From Clostridiales bacterium (GTDB lineage: Bacteria; Bacillota; Clostridia; Christensenellales; JAISNN01): a DNA stretch of 8,302 nucleotides. Of the stretch, positions 5,438 through 8,302 are shown piece after piece. The position numbers were made by a program, and so were the translations under genes. Positions within the stretch are counted from its first letter, which is position 1, and every line of letters begins with the position of its first letter. The DNA lies in NCBI GenBank assembly GCA_031273965.1, contig JAISQX010000109.1, positions 1 to 8,302 of the forward strand, in the 5' to 3' direction. The notes under the pieces were generated by a model. It did no database searches and was not told the DNA's origin. It saw only the letters and a program-made list of their open reading frames with translations.

Positions 5438-5773
5438 ATGGGAAAGTTCGGAGGATTCGGCGGCGGAGGCGGCAACATGCAGCAGTTGATGAAGCAAGCT
5501 CAAAAAATGCAGGAAGACATGCAGAAAGCACAGGAGGAGCTTGAAGATACGGAGATAACGGCGGAAGCCGGAGGCGGACTCGTCGAGGTTACAATGACGG
5601 GCAAAAAGCAATTGTTGTCGATAAAGATTAAACCGGAAGTAGTCGATCCGAACGACGTAGAGATGTTAGAGGACTTGATTATCGCGGCGGTGAACGACGC
5701 GTACAAAACGGCGGACGAGGAAGCCGAGAGGGTAATGGGCCCGTTAGCGGGCGGATTGGGTGGTTTATTTTGA
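5438..5773 (+). CDS. ybaB: YbaB/EbfC nucleoid-associated protein
   Basis: This 111-residue protein belongs to the YbaB/EbfC family, small dimeric DNA-binding proteins that coat the nucleoid and are nearly always encoded between dnaX and recR. A Gly-rich head (1-13) precedes the long amphipathic helix MQQLMKQAQKMQEDMQKAQEEL (14-35). Next come the beta strands (about 38-66, including GGGLVEVTMTG), the family motif VVDPNDVEMLEDLI (74-87), a helix (88-103) and a Gly-rich tail ending GGLGGLF. Length and order match B. subtilis YaaK closely. AGGGAG (5425-5430) lies 7 bases before the ATG. The gap after dnaX is 83 bases with no terminator visible, and the stop codon overlaps the recR start. It is probably co-transcribed with both. 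Confidence 0.95.
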   Translation: MGKFGGFGGGGGNMQQLMKQAQKMQEDMQKAQEELEDTEITAEAGGGLVEVTMTGKKQLLSIKIKPEVVDPNDVEMLEDLIIAAVNDAYKTADEEAERVMGPLAGGLGGLF

Positions 5774-6354
5774 GAGAGATAGACAGTGTGGCGAGGCTTA
5801 CGGGATATTTTTCGAAGCTGCCCGGCGTGGGAAAAAAGACGGCGGGGCGTTACGCGTACGCGGTTATTAACATGAGCGACGAAGAAGCCGAAGGGTTTGC
5901 CGACGCCGTGTCGGAGGTAAAAAGGAAGGTCAAGCTTTGTAAGATTTGCGGAAATTTTACCGACGAAGACGAATGTGAAATTTGCCGTCGCCGCGATCGT
6001 TCCGTTATACTCGTCGTAAAGGAGCCTAAGGATGTGGCGGCGATAGAGCGCGCGAAGGAGTACGGGGGCGTATATCATATACTCCACGGCGTACTTGACC
6101 CGAATAACGGAGTGGGGCCCGACGAGATAAAGATAAAGGAGCTTATAATGCGCCTGGACGGGGTAAAAGAGGTCATAGTAGCGACGAACCCGGACCTGTT
6201 GGGGGAGGCGACGGCGCTGTATATAGCAAAAATTTTGAAACCTTTCGGCGTTAACGTATCGCGAATAGCTCACGGATTGCCGGTAGGAGCGGAGATAGAA
6301 TATGCCGATGAGATGACTCTGTCCCGCGCTATAGAGGACAGAAAGCCTATTTAG
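5770..6354 (+). CDS. recR: Recombination mediator RecR
   Basis: RecR works with RecF and RecO to load RecA on SSB-coated gaps during recombinational repair. The 194-residue protein has the helix-hairpin-helix motif LPGVGKKTAGR (17-27), a four-cysteine zinc finger (Cys57, Cys60, Cys69, Cys72), and a Toprim domain from about 78 (VILVVKEPKDVAAIE). It also has the family stretches YHILHGVLDPNNGVGPDEI (102-120) and ATNPDLLGEATALYIA, then RIAHGLPVGAEIEYADEMTLSRAI at the C-terminus. I accept the TTG start at 5770 because it puts LPGVG at residue 17, as in the B. subtilis protein. The next candidate start (GTG at 5788) would trim the first helix. TTG overlaps the ybaB TGA stop in a TTGA arrangement with only a weak ribosome binding site, which suggests translation by reinitiation. 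Confidence 0.96.
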   Translation: MREIDSVARLTGYFSKLPGVGKKTAGRYAYAVINMSDEEAEGFADAVSEVKRKVKLCKICGNFTDEDECEICRRRDRSVILVVKEPKDVAAIERAKEYGGVYHILHGVLDPNNGVGPDEIKIKELIMRLDGVKEVIVATNPDLLGEATALYIAKILKPFGVNVSRIAHGLPVGAEIEYADEMTLSRAIEDRKPI

Positions 6355-6378
6355 GGGCAGAGGCGGCTTGTTTTTTTT
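6343..6378 (+). terminator. Intrinsic terminator of dnaX-ybaB-recR
   Basis: AAGCC (6343-6347) pairs with GGCTT (6365-6369) and is followed almost at once by eight T (6371-6378). The internal CCTA/TAGG (6346-6355) offers an alternative small stem. The left arm lies inside the last recR codons and the stop codon is within the loop. The T run is strong while the stem is short. Confidence 0.55.
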
Positions 6379-6488
6379 ACCAGTAAGTCAAAAAAGCTCT
6401 CAATGGCGTTATTATTGGGGAACAAAGGAACATACCTGTCAATAAACGCATGAAAACGACAAAAAGTAGCAAACCGCGACAAAAAACT

Positions 6489-6517
6489 TTGAATTAATTG
6501 ATTGAGTATTTTACTAT
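6489..6517 (+). promoter_or_regulatory. Candidate promoter for the PdaB-like gene
   Basis: TTGAAT (6489-6494) and TACTAT (6512-6517) are separated by exactly 17 bp, each matching the housekeeping consensus at four of six positions. Transcription would start near 6524 and leave a leader of about 190 bases. If the gene is a sporulation gene, a compartment-specific sigma factor may instead be used, and I could not identify such a site. Confidence 0.38.
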
Positions 6518-6643
6518 TTTGATGTATCATTATTCTTGCCGAAACGGTTGTTTAACCTTATATACCAAGCATTTTTTTATATACCCGCCGGTTGTAAACG
6601 ACTAAATATATTGATAAGAGCTATTCGTTTTTTTTGCACCGTA

Positions 6644-6690
6644 AACCGCTTTAGACCAAAAAATTTTTTAATTGGCGGTTATGTTTTTTT
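6644..6690 (+). terminator. Terminator-like hairpin in the leader of the PdaB-like gene
   Basis: AACCGC (6644-6649) pairs perfectly with GCGGTT (6675-6680), and CCAA (6656-6659) can pair with TTGG (6672-6675) within it. Three bases later seven T follow (6684-6690), only 23 bases before the start codon. In this position it could attenuate transcription of the downstream gene, or end a transcript coming from upstream. Confidence 0.4.
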
Positions 6691-6713
6691 AAATGGCGGA
6701 ATAAGTATATTGT

Positions 6714-7490
6714 ATGATAATCATGTTACGTCCCAAGAAAATATTAAAAGCCGCGGCTTTTTTTACGCTTCTTGTCATATGCGTTTTGCCGCTGAGCGAC
6801 GAGCGTATTATGGCGGCGTATGCGGGGTACTCGATGAGGAAGTTGCCCGTGTACAGCGTTGAAACCGATAAGAAGATGGTATGTTTGACTTTTGACGCGG
6901 CATGGGGCGCGGATAAAACTCAAAAAATAATCGATCTTATAAGCGGAAACGAGATAAAAGCCACCTTTTTTTTGACGGGTTTTTGGATAGACAAGTACGA
7001 AGAAGAGGTAAAAATGTTAAACGCCGCGGGAATAGAGACGGAGAACCACAGCGAAAACCATCCCGATATGACTAAGCTGTCAAAAGAGAGGATGCGAAGC
7101 GAGCTTTTGTCGGTCAACAAGAAACTCAAAGCTTTGACCGGTAAGGAAACGCGCTATTTTCGTCCGCCTTTCGGAAGCTACAACGACAAGCTGATTGAAA
7201 CGGCGGAGGAAGTGGGGTTGACGGTTGTGCAATGGGACGTCGACAGCCTTGATTGGAAAGACAATAAGACTTCGACGATAGTAAACAGAGTCTTAAGCAA
7301 AGTGAGGAACGGTTCCATAATACTCTTTCACAACAACAGCGATTTCGTATGGGAGGCGGTAGGTATATTGATACCGACATTAAAGAATATGGGTTATGAA
7401 TTTGCCTTGATAAGCGAGCTTGTTGCGACACAAAACTACACGATTGACCATACGGGTCGGCAGACTATAAATAAAAACGATATAAGTTAA
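6714..7490 (+). CDS. PdaB-like polysaccharide deacetylase (CE4 fold)
   Basis: This 258-residue protein has a basic N-terminus and one hydrophobic segment (about 10-27), so it is anchored in or exported across the membrane. The NodB-type domain spans about 52-240. Motif 1 is TFDAAWG (59-65), motif 2 HSENH (112-116), motif 3 RPPFGSY (150-156), motif 4 WDVDSLDW (174-181) and motif 5 ILFHN (203-207). CE4 enzymes remove acetyl groups from peptidoglycan or chitin-like sugars with a metal held by Asp-His-His. Here the second Asp of TFDD is Ala62, the pattern of the sporulation protein PdaB (TFDxxWG) rather than of standard enzymes, so catalysis may be altered or absent. Length matches PdaB. The Shine-Dalgarno GGCGGA (6695-6700) is 13 bases from the ATG; ATG 6723 is an alternative start. 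I infer a spore- or cell-wall role. Confidence 0.85.
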   Translation: MIIMLRPKKILKAAAFFTLLVICVLPLSDERIMAAYAGYSMRKLPVYSVETDKKMVCLTFDAAWGADKTQKIIDLISGNEIKATFFLTGFWIDKYEEEVKMLNAAGIETENHSENHPDMTKLSKERMRSELLSVNKKLKALTGKETRYFRPPFGSYNDKLIETAEEVGLTVVQWDVDSLDWKDNKTSTIVNRVLSKVRNGSIILFHNNSDFVWEAVGILIPTLKNMGYEFALISELVATQNYTIDHTGRQTINKNDIS

Positions 7491-7512
7491 AACTCAAGTC
7501 ATAAAAATACAG

Positions 7513-7558
7513 TATAATAAAGCGATAGGTTGGTCCGGACAAACAAAAATTTGATAAT
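7513..7558 (+). promoter_or_regulatory. Candidate promoters for the SSB gene
   Basis: Two possibilities lie in the 89-base gap. A perfect TATAAT at 7513-7518 lacks a clear -35 hexamer at normal distance. TTGGTC (7530-7535) with GATAAT (7553-7558) has an exact 17-bp spacer, but a start near 7565 would leave only a 15-base leader holding the GGAGGA site. At least one promoter here is likely. Confidence 0.38.
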
Positions 7559-7579
7559 ACAAACTTCTGGAGGATACAT

Positions 7580-8239
7580 ATGAATTATGAACAGATGAAC
7601 AATAATACTTTGCATCTGCGCGGAACTATCGATTCCGAACCTAAGTTTAGCCATGAGGTGATGGGAGAGGGTTTTTACGAGATCAACCTTAAGGTAAAAA
7701 GATTGTCCGAACAATTTGATATTTTACCCGTGACCGTATCCGAGAGACTGCTTATGGATTGCCAAGCCGAGTTAGGCAAGGAGATAAGCGTTATCGGGCA
7801 GTTTAGGAGCTACAACAAGACGGACGAGGAAAGAAGCCGCCTTATGCTTACGGTTTTTGTAAGGGAAATTGTCGAGGTGGACGACAAACTAAATCCCAAC
7901 ATTATCACGTTGACAGGGTATTTGTGCAAACCGCCTATTTACCGCACGACGCCGTTTAACCGCGAGATTGCCGATATGCTTATAGCGGTAAACCGTGCTT
8001 ACAATAAGTCGGATTACATACCTTGCATAGCGTGGGGCAGGAACGCGCGCTTTGTAAAAAACATGTCGGTAGGCGAGAATCTTACCTTAAGCGGAAGGAT
8101 TCAGAGCCGCGAGTATCAGAAGAATATCGACGGCGTAATAATCGTAAAAACCGCTTACGAGGTATCGGTAAACAAGATATTTATCGAGGACAGAGACGTT
8201 AACGAGCCGATATATTTCAGTGAAACAAGCGGACAATAG
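7580..8239 (+). CDS. Tandem OB-fold single-stranded DNA-binding protein
   Basis: The 219-residue protein holds two OB-fold domains, about residues 10-98 and 107-205. The first opens LHLRGTIDSEPKFSHEVMGEGFYEINLKVKRLS with PVTVSERL following. The second begins NIITLTGYLCKPPIYRTTPF and contains REIADMLIAVNRAYNKSDYIPCIAWGRNARF and GRIQSREYQK, clear SSB-type motifs. From memory, this arrangement matches single-stranded DNA-binding proteins annotated in Clostridia that differ from the single-OB, acidic-tailed SSB of E. coli. The usual acidic C-terminal tip with a terminal DDIPF-like motif is absent: the end is EPIYFSETSGQ. It probably binds single-stranded DNA in replication, repair or competence; I cannot say whether it is the main SSB of the cell. 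GGAGGA (7569-7574) lies 5 bases before the ATG. Confidence 0.88.
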   Translation: MNYEQMNNNTLHLRGTIDSEPKFSHEVMGEGFYEINLKVKRLSEQFDILPVTVSERLLMDCQAELGKEISVIGQFRSYNKTDEERSRLMLTVFVREIVEVDDKLNPNIITLTGYLCKPPIYRTTPFNREIADMLIAVNRAYNKSDYIPCIAWGRNARFVKNMSVGENLTLSGRIQSREYQKNIDGVIIVKTAYEVSVNKIFIEDRDVNEPIYFSETSGQ

Positions 8240-8302
8240 CATAGGTTGCCGTCGCTAAGCTAAAATAAGACATAAGCCAAAGGTTATTCATATTAATCGC
8301 GG

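Larger units (their letters stand above)
6379..6713 (+). other. Non-coding leader region before the PdaB-like gene
   Basis: No convincing gene lies in these 335 bases. They are AT-rich, with several T runs (6572-6578, 6628-6635, 6684-6690). CGACAAAAA occurs twice 20 bases apart (6457, 6477), TTATATACC twice (6558, 6577) and CGGTTGT twice (6545, 6589). A candidate promoter (6489-6517) and a terminator-like hairpin (6644-6690) are listed separately. AAACGA (6596-6601) may also pair with TCGTTT (6625-6630) just before a T run. I recognise no riboswitch class or RNA gene. Confidence 0.5.

Noticed and set aside
5500..6273. Long 257-codon minus-strand frame opposite ybaB and recR
   Set aside because: It is a shadow of two certain genes, with low-complexity composition and no plausible ribosome binding site or family motifs.
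6457..6486. CGACAAAAA twice with a 20-base period as an iteron, origin or CRISPR-like array
   Set aside because: Only two short copies, no third unit, and no replication initiator or cas gene nearby.
6351..6530. Minus-strand frame of 59 codons, with a segment reading NNNAIESFFDLLVKK that faintly recalls the C-terminal part of IS3-type transposases
   Set aside because: No ribosome binding site precedes it, it runs across the recR terminator and stop, and the residues before the motif do not fit a transposase. At most it is a decayed fragment; a tBLASTn search would decide.
6536..6862. Plus-strand 108-codon frame overlapping the start of the PdaB-like gene
   Set aside because: It starts at TTG without a Shine-Dalgarno, has unusual composition rich in Arg, Phe and Cys, and half of it overlaps the well-supported deacetylase in another frame.

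Overview
The window looks like a chromosomal segment of an uncultured, probably spore-forming member of the Clostridia (Bacillota). The evidence is the dnaX-ybaB-recR cluster typical of that phylum, a tandem OB-fold single-stranded DNA-binding protein of a type I associate with Clostridia, a PdaB-like deacetylase with the TFDxxWG signature of sporulation deacetylases, and strong GGAGG ribosome binding sites. No finer taxonomic placement is possible from the sequence alone.

Layout. Positions 1-1194 hold three tightly spaced plus-strand genes of phage type: an unrecognised acidic protein, a small membrane-anchored coiled-coil protein and an LL-H-type holin. They look like the late end of a prophage or its remnant. 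No endolysin follows the holin. A 12-bp imperfect hairpin closes the block. A single gene for a six-helix Pr6Pr-type membrane protein follows (1327-2010), with a candidate promoter and a palindrome against its ribosome binding site. From 2011 to 2698 there is no long gene, but the stretch is full of structure: candidate terminators, a 17-bp perfect inverted repeat, a small minus-strand gene for a 51-residue hydrophobic protein (2295-2450), and divergent candidate promoters.

The second half is mostly genome maintenance. A protein at 2699-3619 joins an RNA polymerase alpha-CTD-like domain to WG repeats, and its linker-coding DNA contains a perfect 13-bp-arm palindrome. Then come dnaX (clamp loader), ybaB (nucleoid-associated protein) and recR (recombination mediator). 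ybaB and recR overlap by four bases, and a terminator sits on the recR stop. dnaX carries two in-frame slippery heptamers just after the clamp-loader core, each followed by an early -1-frame stop, so a short gamma-like form is possible. A 359-bp leader region with a candidate promoter and a terminator-like hairpin precedes the PdaB-like gene (6714-7490). The last gene (7580-8239) encodes the double-OB SSB. DnaX, RecR and this SSB act in replication and repair, while the PdaB-like protein would act in the cell or spore wall. The phage block, the Pr6Pr gene and the small hydrophobic gene are probably accessory.

The least ordinary items are the candidate dnaX frameshift site, the alpha-CTD/WG fusion with its internal palindrome, and the small minus-strand gene. 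I did not find a clear new multi-gene system.
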